Below are positions 26,641 to 34,978 of a stretch of DNA of 35,665 nt, one piece after another. Under the pieces are notes generated by a model that made no database searches, was not told the origin of the DNA, and was given only the letters and a program-made list of their open reading frames with translations. This stretch comes from Marinobacter vinifirmus (GTDB taxonomy: Bacteria; Pseudomonadota; Gammaproteobacteria; Pseudomonadales; Oleiphilaceae). The stretch's first letter is position 1. Every line of letters starts with the position of its first letter. The stretch covers positions 1 to 35,665 of the forward strand of contig NZ_NEFY01000020.1 of the NCBI RefSeq assembly GCF_002258215.1, read 5' to 3'. The position numbers and the translations under genes were made by a program.

Positions 26641-28052
26641 TGTCGCACGCATCGGTTTTGATTGAAAAAGACATCCTCGCGTATCTGGACCAGCACGAGA
26701 ACAAAGACCTGCTGCGGTTTCTGACCTGCGGCAGCGTGGACGACGGCAAATCCACCCTGATTGGCCGGCTGCTGTTCGATTCCAAGCTGATTTTTGAGGA
26801 CCACCTGGCCGCGCTGCACAAAGACAACGAGCGCCAGGGTAATGCCGGCGAAGCGCTGGACCTGGCCCTGTTGGTAGACGGCCTGGCTTCCGAGCGGGAA
26901 CAGGGCATTACCATTGATGTGGCCTATCGGTACTTCAGCACCGACAAACGCAAATTCATCATTGCGGACTGCCCGGGCCACGAGCAGTACACCCGCAATA
27001 TGGCCACCGGTGCGTCTACCTGCGACCTCGCCGTGGTGATGATCGACGCCCGCAAGGGTGTGCTCACCCAATCCCGCCGGCACAGCTTTATTGTCAGCCT
27101 GCTGGGCCTGAAGCATGTGGTGGTGGCCATCAACAAGATGGATCTGGTGGAGTTCAGTGAAGAGCGCTTTAACGAGATCCGCGCCGAATACCAGAAGCTG
27201 GCCGATCAGTTGGGTCTGCAAGACGTTTACTATGTGCCAATTTCCGCCCTGAACGGCGACAACGTGGTAAACCGTAGCGAGCAAACGCCCTGGTACCACG
27301 GTGAAACCCTGATGACGATTCTGGAGCAGGTTGAACTGCGTAAAGACCAGAACGTGGAAGATTTCCGCTTCCCGGTGCAGTTTGTGAACCGTCCGAACCT
27401 GGATTTCCGGGGCTATTGCGGCACCGTGGCCAGTGGTGTGGTGCATAAAGGTGATGAGCTGGCAGTGCTGCCGTCTGGCAAGTCCTCCCGGGTGAAGGGC
27501 ATTCACACCTACGAAGGCGAGGTTCCCCGCGCCTGGCCGGGTGATGCGGTGACCATCACTTTGGAAGACGAGATCGACATTTCCCGGGGCGATCTGCTGG
27601 TGCACGCTAATCAGCAGCCGGATATGGGCCAGCGTTTCGCCGCCCATGTGGTGTGGATGAATGAAAAAGCCTTGGTGCTGGGCCGTGAGTACGGCATCAA
27701 AATCGGCACCAAGGTAACCGGCTGCTTTGTGAACAAGGTGCTGGAAGAGGTGGATGTAAACACCCTGGAGCGCAGCACCAACGTGACCGGCGGGCTGGAA
27801 CTGAACGCCATTGGCCTGTGTGATGTGGAGTTGTCTGAGGCGGTAGTGGTTGAAGACTACAAAAACCACCCGGGTACCGGTGAGTTTATCCTGATTGACC
27901 GGCTGACGAATGTGACGGTTGCGGCTGGCATGGTTGAGCGGGCACTGGATGCTTCCGGGGAGTTGCCGAAGCGGGAGTATTCCGAGGCTGAGCGGAATCT
28001 GAATAAGTTTATCCGTGAGAATTATCCCGAGTGGGGTTGTAAGGCGGTATGA
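26640..28052 (+). CDS. cysN: sulfate adenylyltransferase subunit 1 (GTPase)
   Basis: A 470-aa EF-Tu-like GTPase subunit that drives APS formation by CysD. The G motifs are visible: [15 protein letters not shown] (P-loop), [12 protein letters not shown] (G3) and NKMDLV (G4). The length fits CysN without a fused CysC kinase, and a separate cysC gene follows with an ATGA overlap. The long antisense frame under this gene is a codon-bias shadow. Expression should be coupled to cysD and cysC by the overlapping starts and stops. Confidence 0.96.
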   Translation: MSHASVLIEKDILAYLDQHENKDLLRFLTCGSVDDGKSTLIGRLLFDSKLIFEDHLAALHKDNERQGNAGEALDLALLVDGLASEREQGITIDVAYRYFSTDKRKFIIADCPGHEQYTRNMATGASTCDLAVVMIDARKGVLTQSRRHSFIVSLLGLKHVVVAINKMDLVEFSEERFNEIRAEYQKLADQLGLQDVYYVPISALNGDNVVNRSEQTPWYHGETLMTILEQVELRKDQNVEDFRFPVQFVNRPNLDFRGYCGTVASGVVHKGDELAVLPSGKSSRVKGIHTYEGEVPRAWPGDAVTITLEDEIDISRGDLLVHANQQPDMGQRFAAHVVWMNEKALVLGREYGIKIGTKVTGCFVNKVLEEVDVNTLERSTNVTGGLELNAIGLCDVELSEAVVVEDYKNHPGTGEFILIDRLTNVTVAAGMVERALDASGELPKREYSEAERNLNKFIRENYPEWGCKAV

Positions 28053-28642
28053 GCAATATTGTTTGGCATAACCACAAAGTTACCCGCGCAGACCGCGCCA
28101 GTAACAAAAACCAGAAGCCCTGCCTGCTTTGGTTCACCGGCCTGAGCGGCAGTGGCAAGTCCACCATCGCCAATGCCCTGGACGTTGCCCTGCACGAGCG
28201 GGGTTATCACACCTTCCTGCTGGACGGCGACAACGTGCGCCACGGCCTGTGCAAGGATCTGGGCTTCTCCGATGACGACCGGGTAGAAAATATCCGCCGC
28301 ATTGGCGAGGTGAGCAAGCTGTTTGCCGATGCCGGCCTGATCGTGCTCAGCGCCTTCATCAGCCCCTTCACCAGCGACCGCCGCCTGGTACGCAACCTGT
28401 TCCCCGCCGGCGAGTTCATCGAGGTGTTCATGGACACCCCGCTGGACACTTGCGAAGACCGGGACCCGAAAGGCCTGTACCAGAAAGCCCGCGCAGGCGA
28501 GATCAAACACTTCACTGGTATCACCTCTCCCTACGAGGCCCCGGAGCGCCCGGAAGTTCGTTTGGACACATCTGCCATGACGGTGGAGCAGTGTGTGGAG
28601 TCTCTGATCGAATACCTCCGGCACCGCGAACTTATTAAATAA
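28049..28642 (+). CDS. cysC: adenylyl-sulfate kinase
   Basis: A 197-aa kinase that phosphorylates APS to PAPS. The P-loop [14 protein letters not shown] and the family segments [40 protein letters not shown] and [18 protein letters not shown] are all present, so it looks fully active. PAPS is the sulfate donor for the sulfotransferase at 7.06 kb. Its ATG overlaps the cysN stop. The stop is followed within two bases by a long hairpin (28644-28698) that could end or stabilise the cysDNC transcript. Confidence 0.96.
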   Translation: MSNIVWHNHKVTRADRASNKNQKPCLLWFTGLSGSGKSTIANALDVALHERGYHTFLLDGDNVRHGLCKDLGFSDDDRVENIRRIGEVSKLFADAGLIVLSAFISPFTSDRRLVRNLFPAGEFIEVFMDTPLDTCEDRDPKGLYQKARAGEIKHFTGITSPYEAPERPEVRLDTSAMTVEQCVESLIEYLRHRELIK

Positions 28643-28643
28643 C

Positions 28644-28698
28644 GGGGTCAGACCCCCGATACATTTTGCTCCGGCAAATGTATCGGGGGTCTGACCCC
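28644..28698. repeat. GGGGTCAGACCCCC long hairpin, copy 3
   Basis: Two arms of about 25 bases, starting GGGGTCAGACCCCCGATACA and ending TGTATCGGGGGTCTGACCCC, pair almost perfectly with one extra T in the left arm and a TCCG loop. The outer core GGGGTC(A/T)G is shared with the hairpins at 113, 1138 and 34979, but this copy has a longer stem. It is placed 2 bases after the cysC stop. REP-type elements with this GGGGTCAGACCCC core are common in Gammaproteobacteria near REP-associated tyrosine transposases. A terminator role is possible but there is no T-run. Confidence 0.85.
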
Positions 28699-28715
28699 AA
28701 TTCAGGCTTGGTTGC

Positions 28716-30482
28716 ATGGATTGGCAGGCTGTTCTTACTTTGATGACGCTGGCAGGGGTGCTGGGCACGCTGGCGGTTACCCGTATAGCGGCCGATTTGG
28801 TGCTGATGTCGGCGCTTGCGTTGTTGTTGTTCACCGGGATTCTGGGGCCGGTTCAGGCGCTGGCAGGGTTTGCTAATCCGGGGGTGATTACCATTGCTAC
28901 CTTGTACGTGGTGGCGGCCGGCTTGAAGGAAACCGGGGCGGTGCAGTGGATTGCCCGCATGCTGTTGGGGCACCCGAAATCCCAGCGTGGCGCGCAGGTG
29001 AGGATGATTGCGCCCACGGGCATTTTGAGTGCCTTTATGAACAACACGGCTGTAGTGGCCATGTTCATTCCGGCCATTCAGGACTGGGCCCAGCGCCTGG
29101 GTATTCCGGCTTCAAAGCTTCTTCTTCCCCTGAGTTACGCAGCCATTCTGGGCGGCACCTGCACGTTGATTGGCACCAGCACCAACCTGGTGGTGGATGG
29201 CATGTTGCAGAGTGCGCTGGGGATCAACCTGGGGCTTTTTGAGCTGGCCTGGGTGGGCATTCCGTTGCTGGTGATTGGCGGTGGGTTTTTGGTGCTGTTT
29301 GGCCATCGGTTGCTGCCAGACCGTGGCGGCATTTCTGAAGAGCTGGATCTGGTTCGGGAATATGGCGTCGAGATGGAAGTGGCCAGCCCCGGGCCGCTGG
29401 CGGGTAAGACGGTGGCTGAAGCCGGGTTGCGCGCGCTGAGCTATGGCTACCTGACGGAGATCGACCGTAGTGGTCGACTTATTACGGCAGTAGAGCCGGA
29501 CAGAACCCTGCAGGCTGGCGATAAGCTGTACTTTGTGGGGGCGCCGGAATGTGCCAGTGAGCTGCGGCGGATTCAGGGCCTGAAACCTGCGAATGGCAGT
29601 GTGCACAAGCTGGAGGTGGAGAACCATCAGCGCTGTCTGGTAGAGGTGGTGCTGGGGCCGGAGTTCTCGGCCTTGGGGCAGACCATCCGTGATAGTCGGT
29701 TTCGTACCCGTTTTAATGCAGTTATTTTGTCAGTATCCCGCGAGGGCCGGCGGGTGCCGGGTAAGCTGGGTGATATTACCTTTCGCATGGGGGATACCCT
29801 GCTGCTGGAAGCCAGTGAACAGTTTGTGGCGCAATACCGCTTCCGCCGGGACTTTTTGCTGGTGAGCGCCCTGAACGATTCCACTCCGCCGGATTTCCAC
29901 AAGGCGCCCCGTGCGTTGGGGATTCTGGGGGTGATGGTGTTGCTGAGTGCCTCCGGGCTGCTGTCGATTCTTGAAGCGGCTTTCCTGGCGGCTGGTGGCA
30001 TGATTCTGGCAGGCTGCCTGACTGCAAGCCGCGCCCGCCGAAGTGTCGATTTGCCAGTGTTGGTGGTGATTGCAGCGTCTTTCGCGCTTGGCAATGCCAT
30101 GACGGCAACCGGTGCCGCAGAGTGGGTGGCCAGCAGCCTGCTGAGCTTCGGCCCGCTCACGCCCTGGGTGGCGTTGGCGCTGGTGTATGTGCTGACCGCT
30201 GCATTCACCGAAATGATCACCAACAACGCTGCTGCGGTGCTGATGTTCCCCATCGCCCTGGCCATTTCCGAGCAGCTGGGTGTAAGCGTGCTGCCCTTCG
30301 CCATTGCAGTGATGTTCGCCGCGTCTGCTTCGTTTATCACGCCGTTGGGATACCAGACTAACCTGATGGTGTATGGCCCTGGGCGGTATCGGTTTACGGA
30401 CTATGTTCGGATTGGTACGCCGTTGTCGCTGCTGGTGGGGGTCGTGGCAGTTGGGTTGATACCGTTGGTTTGGGGGTTTTAG
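28716..30482 (+). CDS. SLC13-family permease with RCK C domains
   Basis: A 588-aa membrane protein of the SLC13/DASS (citrate-sulfate transporter) type. Five or so membrane segments lie in the first 195 residues, with the hairpin signatures FMNNTAVVAMFIPA and GGTCTLIGTSTNLVVDGM. A cytoplasmic insert of about 205-385 contains two RCK_C (TrkA_C) domains (GPLAGKTVAEAGLRALSYG and FSALGQTIRDSRFRTRFNAV). More membrane segments follow, with ITNNAAAVLMFPIAL and SFITPLGYQTNLMVYGPG. Homologues beside cysDNC are thought to import sulfate, and its position supports that here. Substrate is inference. ATG 28716 has no clear ribosome site. Confidence 0.9.
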   Translation: MDWQAVLTLMTLAGVLGTLAVTRIAADLVLMSALALLLFTGILGPVQALAGFANPGVITIATLYVVAAGLKETGAVQWIARMLLGHPKSQRGAQVRMIAPTGILSAFMNNTAVVAMFIPAIQDWAQRLGIPASKLLLPLSYAAILGGTCTLIGTSTNLVVDGMLQSALGINLGLFELAWVGIPLLVIGGGFLVLFGHRLLPDRGGISEELDLVREYGVEMEVASPGPLAGKTVAEAGLRALSYGYLTEIDRSGRLITAVEPDRTLQAGDKLYFVGAPECASELRRIQGLKPANGSVHKLEVENHQRCLVEVVLGPEFSALGQTIRDSRFRTRFNAVILSVSREGRRVPGKLGDITFRMGDTLLLEASEQFVAQYRFRRDFLLVSALNDSTPPDFHKAPRALGILGVMVLLSASGLLSILEAAFLAAGGMILAGCLTASRARRSVDLPVLVVIAASFALGNAMTATGAAEWVASSLLSFGPLTPWVALALVYVLTAAFTEMITNNAAAVLMFPIALAISEQLGVSVLPFAIAVMFAASASFITPLGYQTNLMVYGPGRYRFTDYVRIGTPLSLLVGVVAVGLIPLVWGF

Positions 30483-30509
30483 AACTTACTCCAGGGAGCA
30501 GGAGGCACT

Positions 30510-31526
30510 ATGAAAAACATCATCATTTGCTCAGACGGAACCTGGCAATCGCCGGAATCCGACACATCCACCCACGTTCTGCGCCTGGCTGAGGGCATGG
30601 CCCCGGAGGATGCGGCCGGTAATAAGCAGGTGGTGTTTTACGACTGGGGTGTGGGTTCGGAGGGGGACAAGTTCTCCGGCGGTATTACCGGCAAGGGCAT
30701 CGACAAGAACATTCAGGATTGCTACCGCTTTGTGGTGCATAACTACGAGCCGGGGGATGCGCTGTATCTGTTCGGGTTCAGCCGCGGGGCCTATACGGTG
30801 CGCTCGCTGGCGGGGCTGATTCGTAACTGCGGGATTTTGCGGCGCGAACATGCCGAGAAGGTGGGCCATGCCTATGCCCTGTACCGCAACCGAGGCCCGG
30901 CCTCTGCCCCCGGGCGGCAGAAGGCGGGGACCTTTCGCAGGAACTACGCGGTGGCGGATGTGAGCCGTATTCACTTTATCGGCGTGTTCGATACCGTCGG
31001 CGCCCTGGGCATTCCCGCGCCGTTTCTGGGTACCCTGGGTACCAGCCGCTACCTGTTCCACGACACCGAGCCCAGCCGCATCATCAACCACGCCCGCCAT
31101 GCGGTGGCCATAGACGAGAACCGGCAGGATTTCGAGCCTACCCTGTGGAGCCCCAAGGCGGGGATTGATTTGCAGCAGGTATGGTTTGCCGGTGTGCATA
31201 CCGACATCGGCGGTGGCTACCCGGACCACGCCCTGGGCGATATCCCCGGAGAGTGGATGGCCCGCGAAGCCCAGGCCTGCGGCTTGGGCCTGGAACCCCA
31301 CTTCCTCCTGCGCCTGAACCCGGATTATGCAGGGCGGCAGCATAATGAGTACAAAGGCTTCTATAAGGCCATGGGGCGCAAGCATATGCGGGCGGTTGAG
31401 CCGGTGGTGCATGAAAGCGTACGGCGGCGGTGGGAGGATGATTTGGTGCCGTACAAGAGCCCTGGGTTGGGGGAGTTGGTTGGGCGTTTGGGGTGGGGTG
31501 GTGTGAGTTTGGTGGGTGACTGCTAA
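30510..31526 (+). CDS. DUF2235 alpha/beta-hydrolase protein
   Basis: A 338-aa protein with the DUF2235 fold: start IIICSDGTWQS, nucleophile motif GFSRGA (Ser91), candidate Asp161 in GVFDTVGALG and candidate His230 in AGVHTDIGGGY, an order that matches a Ser-Asp-His triad. Related domains occur in type VI secretion phospholipase effectors (Tle1), but there is no signal, PAAR, MIX or VgrG-like gene here, so a secreted role is unsupported. ATG 30510 follows AGGAGG at 30500-30505. The final 25 codons are extremely G/T-rich (GLGELVGRLGWGGVSLVG). Substrate unknown. Confidence 0.88.
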   Translation: MKNIIICSDGTWQSPESDTSTHVLRLAEGMAPEDAAGNKQVVFYDWGVGSEGDKFSGGITGKGIDKNIQDCYRFVVHNYEPGDALYLFGFSRGAYTVRSLAGLIRNCGILRREHAEKVGHAYALYRNRGPASAPGRQKAGTFRRNYAVADVSRIHFIGVFDTVGALGIPAPFLGTLGTSRYLFHDTEPSRIINHARHAVAIDENRQDFEPTLWSPKAGIDLQQVWFAGVHTDIGGGYPDHALGDIPGEWMAREAQACGLGLEPHFLLRLNPDYAGRQHNEYKGFYKAMGRKHMRAVEPVVHESVRRRWEDDLVPYKSPGLGELVGRLGWGGVSLVGDC

Positions 31527-31584
31527 AAAAATATTTCACTCCAAGGAACGGGAGGCCCAGTTTCGGTTGAGCCGTTATGTTTTT

Positions 31585-31621
31585 CTATCGGCTCATATTT
31601 CATGCTAAGGTGAGCCGATAG
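31585..31621. promoter_or_regulatory. palindrome upstream of the Fic gene, probable operator
   Basis: CTATCGGCTCA (31585-31595) and TGAGCCGATAG (31611-31621) are a perfect 11-bp inverted repeat with a 15-base spacer that ends 10 bases before the Fic ATG. Related half-sites GAGCCG and GGCTCA appear at 31569-31574 and 31634-31638. The spacer contains TATTTCATGCTAAGG, AT-rich enough for a -10 region. A two-arm site at this distance from a Fic gene whose product ends in a winged-helix-like domain suggests autoregulation. The alternative is an mRNA hairpin hiding the ribosome site. Confidence 0.6.
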
Positions 31622-31631
31622 GTTTCTTCTA

Positions 31632-32759
31632 ATGGCTCATTCGATGTATACATGGCAACTGGACAACTGGCCCGCTTACAGCTTTGATCAGAAATCTGCA
31701 GAGCTCTGGACGAGTAAGGCTCTTGCGGCGTCTCATAAGATTCTTGGGGCGATGGCGGTTGTGCCGGAAAGCCTTGGTAGCGAAGCGAAGTTGGATCTTC
31801 TGGTCAGCGCTGCGATCGAAACCAGTGCGATTGAGGGCGAATCGCTTAATCGCGAGGATGTGCGCAGCTCCATCAAGAATCATTTTTTGAGCCCCAATGA
31901 GAAGATGGCGGTACATGACCCGGTAGCGGCAGGTATCTCCGCTCTGATTCTTGAAGTGATGGATCTTTACGAAGACCCATTAACAGCGGAACGCCTGCAC
32001 CACTGGAATGAACTGGTGCTTCCGGTGCACAATTCTGGCCCGTTTCTGGGCCCGGCCGGCATGGCGGGGCAGTGGCGTACTCATCCAGATGCCATGCAGA
32101 TCGTCTCTGGCCCTGTTCACAATCCGACGATTCACTTCGAGGCCCCGCCTTCTGTGCGTGTGCCCGAGGAAATGCAGCGGTTCCTGGATTGGTTTGAGGA
32201 TGGCTCCCGCGCCTTACCCGGTGTGGCGCGTGCGGCGATTGCTCATCTGTGGTTTGAAACGATTCACCCCTATGAAGACGGTAATGGCAGGGTGGGGCGG
32301 GCTATTGCGGATGTGGCTGTGTGCCAGATGCTGGGGCAGCCGCTGATGATGAGCCTGGCAACGGTGTTAAGTCGACATCGGAAGGCTTATTACCAGCAGC
32401 TTAACAAGGCGTCGAAAGATATGCTGGATGTGACGCCTTGGGTTAATTGGTTTGGCGAGCGGGTTGTTGAGGCGTTGGAAGGTGCGTTTGATGTTATTCA
32501 GTACGTGGTGAAAAAGGCCCGCTTCTGGGACGGGCTCGACACTGAATCTCTGAATGACAGACAGCTTAAGCTGATTCGCAGGATGCTGGGCCAGGATGCG
32601 CCGAGCTTTGAAAATGGGATCAATGCGGCGAAATATCAGAACTTAACGCGTTGCTCCAAAGCCACTGCTACCCGGGATCTCCAACACCTGGTTGTTAAGG
32701 GTGTGCTGGCGCCCATTTATAGCAAAGGGCGCTATGCTCGGTATAAGCTGGACTTGTGA
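31632..32759 (+). CDS. Fic-family AMP transferase with DUF4172-type N-terminus
   Basis: A 375-aa protein. The start MYTWQLDNWPAYSFD matches the DUF4172 N-terminal domain. The inhibitory helix motif (S/T)xxxE(G/N) is TSAIEG at 64-69 with Glu68, so this is the self-inhibited class with the helix N-terminal to the Fic core. The Fic motif HPYEDGNGRVGR begins at His212. The C-terminus (about 310-375) contains LTRCSKATATRDLQHLVVKG, a winged-helix DNA-binding look. Fic enzymes modify target proteins, usually with AMP. Such proteins occur in toxin-antitoxin-like or stress roles; there is no separate antitoxin gene beside it. The target is unknown. Confidence 0.92.
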   Translation: MAHSMYTWQLDNWPAYSFDQKSAELWTSKALAASHKILGAMAVVPESLGSEAKLDLLVSAAIETSAIEGESLNREDVRSSIKNHFLSPNEKMAVHDPVAAGISALILEVMDLYEDPLTAERLHHWNELVLPVHNSGPFLGPAGMAGQWRTHPDAMQIVSGPVHNPTIHFEAPPSVRVPEEMQRFLDWFEDGSRALPGVARAAIAHLWFETIHPYEDGNGRVGRAIADVAVCQMLGQPLMMSLATVLSRHRKAYYQQLNKASKDMLDVTPWVNWFGERVVEALEGAFDVIQYVVKKARFWDGLDTESLNDRQLKLIRRMLGQDAPSFENGINAAKYQNLTRCSKATATRDLQHLVVKGVLAPIYSKGRYARYKLDL

Positions 32760-32834
32760 TTCTGCGGGTTAAAGACTTTTTTGCCACGAAATCCTCGGAA
32801 GGACACGGAAAAATGAAAAGATAAGGACTGTTTG

Positions 32835-32932
32835 GCCACGAAATCCACGAAAAAACACGAAATTAAAGATAGAAAGCTTTTGGTTTTTCTTATCAGTCAT
32901 CTTTGTTCGTGTTTTTTCGTGGATTTCGTGGC
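32835..32932 (-). repeat. 98-bp CCACGAAATCC palindrome, reverse copy
   Basis: The 27-bp arms 32835-32861 and 32906-32932 are a perfect inverted repeat (GCCACGAAATCCACGAAAAA at the left end). The 44-base loop, read on the minus strand, aligns with the loop of the 25606-25703 copy over its whole length, with roughly a quarter of positions differing. It lies 24 bases before the GxxExxY start codon, between the outer left arm and the gene. It may form a strong hairpin in the leader of that mRNA or mark a second insertion inside the larger element. Confidence 0.88.
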
Positions 32933-32956
32933 AAAAAAAATCAGTAAAAGGACTAG

Positions 32957-33325
32957 ATGATGCTCAAGGAAAAAGAGCTCTGTTACCGGATTACCGGTTG
33001 TGTATACGAGGTTTATCGCCACCTGGGTTGTGGTTTTCTTGAATCGGTGTATCAGCGGGCGTTGGTACACGAATTGCGGGCTGCTGGGTTGGCTGTGGAG
33101 TCTGAAGCCGCGGTTACCATCAACTACAAAGGCCAGCCCCTAGCCGAGCACCGTTTGGATTTACTCGTGGAGAATCGCATTATCGTTGAGCTAAAGGCCC
33201 AGCAAAAAGTCCCGCTCGCAGCAGAATCCCAGTTAATCAACTACTTGAAGGCGACAGGTTTGAAGCTCGGCTTGTTAGTCAACTTTGCTTTTCCCAAAGC
33301 CACAGTAAAGCGCATCATTTATTAG
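32957..33325 (+). CDS. GxxExxY protein, PD-(D/E)XK nuclease-like
   Basis: A 122-aa protein with the defining motif GFLESVY at residues 26-32. It has Asp68 (HRLDLLV), then Glu78-x-Lys80 (IIVELKA), which is a complete PD-(D/E)XK-type catalytic set, and Gln92/Tyr96 (SQLINYL), like the QxxxY motif of RecB- and Cas4-type nucleases. The family is assigned to the PD-(D/E)XK superfamily (PDDEXK_3), but its function is not established. ATG 32957 follows AAAAGGA; a second ATG is the next codon. The gene is framed by palindromic repeats on both sides, and related repeats without the gene occur elsewhere in the window. Confidence 0.92.
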   Translation: MMLKEKELCYRITGCVYEVYRHLGCGFLESVYQRALVHELRAAGLAVESEAAVTINYKGQPLAEHRLDLLVENRIIVELKAQQKVPLAAESQLINYLKATGLKLGLLVNFAFPKATVKRIIY

Positions 33326-33337
33326 TCTCTTAATTTT

Positions 33338-33364
33338 TTCGTGTCCTTTCGTGGATTTCGTGGC
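33338..33364. repeat. single CCACGAAATCC arm, right end of the GxxExxY unit
   Basis: This 27-base stretch matches the right arm at 32906-32932 at 25 of 27 positions and pairs with the outer left arm at 32783. It lies between the GxxExxY stop and pgm, directly against the 5' end of pgm, and is followed by eight A residues and AAGGAA, which may serve as the pgm ribosome site. Confidence 0.8.
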
Positions 33365-33389
33365 AAAAAAAAGGAACTCTCCCCCACCA

Positions 33390-34955
33390 ATGAACAAAGT
33401 ACTGGCAGCCTACAAAGAACACACCCCCAACCCCCAGAACCCCGCTGAAAGAGTATCCTTCGGCACTTCCGGCCACCGCGGCACGTCGCTGAACCGCAGC
33501 TTCAACCGCTACCACATCCTGGCCATTACCCAGGCGGTCGTGGACTGGCGGAATAAGCAGCGCATTACCGGGCCAATGTACGTGGGCAAAGACACCCATG
33601 CCCTGTCTGGCCCGGCGATGGATTCGGTGTTGGAGGTATTGGCGGGTAACAGTGTGGTGACGCGGGTGGATTCTGCCGGGGGCTTTACGCCCACGCCGCT
33701 GGTGTCCCATGCCATTCTGGTGCACAACACCGATAAGCCGGCGGCATTGGCGGATGGGTTGATCATTACGCCTTCTCATAATCCCCCGGAGGATGGCGGG
33801 ATTAAGTACAACGGCCCGGACGGCGGCCCGGCGGGTACGGATGCTACGGGTTGGATTGAGCAGCGCGCGAACGAATTGTTGGAAGCCGGGCTGGCGGGTG
33901 TAAAAACCTCTCCCCGCCGGCAGGCGGTAGTGGCGGCCGAGCCCTGGGACTTTGTGCAGGAATACGTGCAGCGGCTGGGGCAGGTGCTGGATATGGGTGC
34001 CATTGCCAGCAGCGGCCTGAAGCTGGGCGTAGACCCCATGGGCGGCGCGGCGTTGGCGGTTTGGGACGCCATTGCCAAGCACTATGGCCTGGACCTGGAA
34101 GTGGTGAACCGCAACCAGGACCCGGATTTCGCCTTCATGCCCCCGGACCACGACGGCAAGATCCGCATGGATTGCTCCAGCACTGCCGCCATGGCCAACC
34201 TGCTGACCATCAAAGACCGCTTCGACCTGGCCTTCGGTAATGACCCAGACGCCGACCGCCACGGCATTGTCGACGCCGCCGGCCTGATGAACCCGAACCA
34301 TTACCTGGCGGTGTGCATCGATTACCTGCTCAGCCACCGGCCGCAGTGGGGCGCGGAGTTGAAGGTGGGTAAAACCCTGGTGTCGTCGTCCATTATCGAC
34401 CGTGTGGTAGCCGGGCAGGGCCGGGAGCCTTACGAAGTGCCGGTGGGCTTCAAATGGTTTGTGGAAGGCCTGCACACCGGCGTGCTGGTGTTCGGCGGCG
34501 AAGAAAGCGCCGGGGCGAGTTTTCTGACCTTTGATGGTAAGCCCTGGAGCACCGACAAAGACGGCATTATTTTGTGCCTGCTGGCGGCGGAGATCCGCGC
34601 CAAGACCGGCAAGTTACCCAGTGAATACTATGCGGAGCTGACGGATAAGTACGGTGCGCCGGTTTACCGCCGAAAAGACTTCCCCGCCACCGCTGCGCAG
34701 AAGCAAAAGCTGAAAACCCTGAAGCCGGAGGACTTGCCGTTTACCGAGTTAGCCGGGGAACCGATTGTGGAGGCCATGACGGTTGCGCCGGGCAATGGCG
34801 CGGCAATTGGTGGCCTGAAGGTGACGACCCGGAATGGGTGGTTTGCGGCGCGGCCTAGTGGGACTGAGGATCTTTGTAAGATTTATGGGGAGAGTTTTTT
34901 GGGGGCGGAACACCTGAGTCAGATTTTTGTGCAGGCTGAGACGCTGCTTAGGTGA
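33390..34955 (+). CDS. pgm: phosphoglucomutase, alpha-D-glucose specific
   Basis: A 521-aa phosphohexomutase converting glucose-6-phosphate to glucose-1-phosphate, the substrate of RfbA. The active-site serine is Ser129 in [11 protein letters not shown], the metal loop is DPDADRHG (285-292), the sugar loop is [10 protein letters not shown] and the phosphate site is RPSGTED. E. coli Pgm is about 546 residues; this one starts later, near the LxxxY segment ahead of FGTSGHRG, so it lacks about 20-25 N-terminal residues. ATG 33390 is the only ATG near the core; AAGGAA lies about 14 bases upstream. The repeat arm abutting the gene may have replaced its original start. Confidence 0.94.
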   Translation: MNKVLAAYKEHTPNPQNPAERVSFGTSGHRGTSLNRSFNRYHILAITQAVVDWRNKQRITGPMYVGKDTHALSGPAMDSVLEVLAGNSVVTRVDSAGGFTPTPLVSHAILVHNTDKPAALADGLIITPSHNPPEDGGIKYNGPDGGPAGTDATGWIEQRANELLEAGLAGVKTSPRRQAVVAAEPWDFVQEYVQRLGQVLDMGAIASSGLKLGVDPMGGAALAVWDAIAKHYGLDLEVVNRNQDPDFAFMPPDHDGKIRMDCSSTAAMANLLTIKDRFDLAFGNDPDADRHGIVDAAGLMNPNHYLAVCIDYLLSHRPQWGAELKVGKTLVSSSIIDRVVAGQGREPYEVPVGFKWFVEGLHTGVLVFGGEESAGASFLTFDGKPWSTDKDGIILCLLAAEIRAKTGKLPSEYYAELTDKYGAPVYRRKDFPATAAQKQKLKTLKPEDLPFTELAGEPIVEAMTVAPGNGAAIGGLKVTTRNGWFAARPSGTEDLCKIYGESFLGAEHLSQIFVQAETLLR

Positions 34956-34978
34956 GGAGTCTGCGAAGGGGTTCCGAA

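Larger units (their letters stand above)
32783..33364 (+). mobile_element. candidate inverted-repeat element carrying a GxxExxY gene
   Basis: The outer arms at 32783-32813 (starting GCCACGAAATCCTCGGAAGG) and 33334-33364 (ending CCTTTCGTGGATTTCGTGGC) are 31-bp inverted repeats matching at 28 positions. Both contain the variant AAGGACACG, whereas the nested 98-bp palindrome at 32835-32932 has AAAAACACG, so the outer arms pair with each other rather than with the inner copy. The arms continue into a T-run on the left and an A-run on the right. The 582-bp unit holds the inner palindrome and one gene. No target-site duplication is obvious. Calling it mobile is inference from the repeat structure and the related gene-less copies at 1.0 and 25.6 kb. 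Confidence 0.55.

Noticed and set aside
26637..27869. A 410-codon open frame on the minus strand opposite cysN
   Set aside because: cysN on the + strand has every GTPase motif; the antisense frame is a shadow of GC-rich codon use, has no recognisable domain and no ribosome site.
30510..31526. Type VI secretion effector module
   Set aside because: The DUF2235 gene has no VgrG, PAAR, adaptor or immunity gene beside it, so only the fold can be claimed.
32783..33364. CRISPR array suggested by repeated CCACGAAATCC units
   Set aside because: There are only a few arms, in inverted orientation, with a gene between them; spacing is irregular and there are no cas genes.
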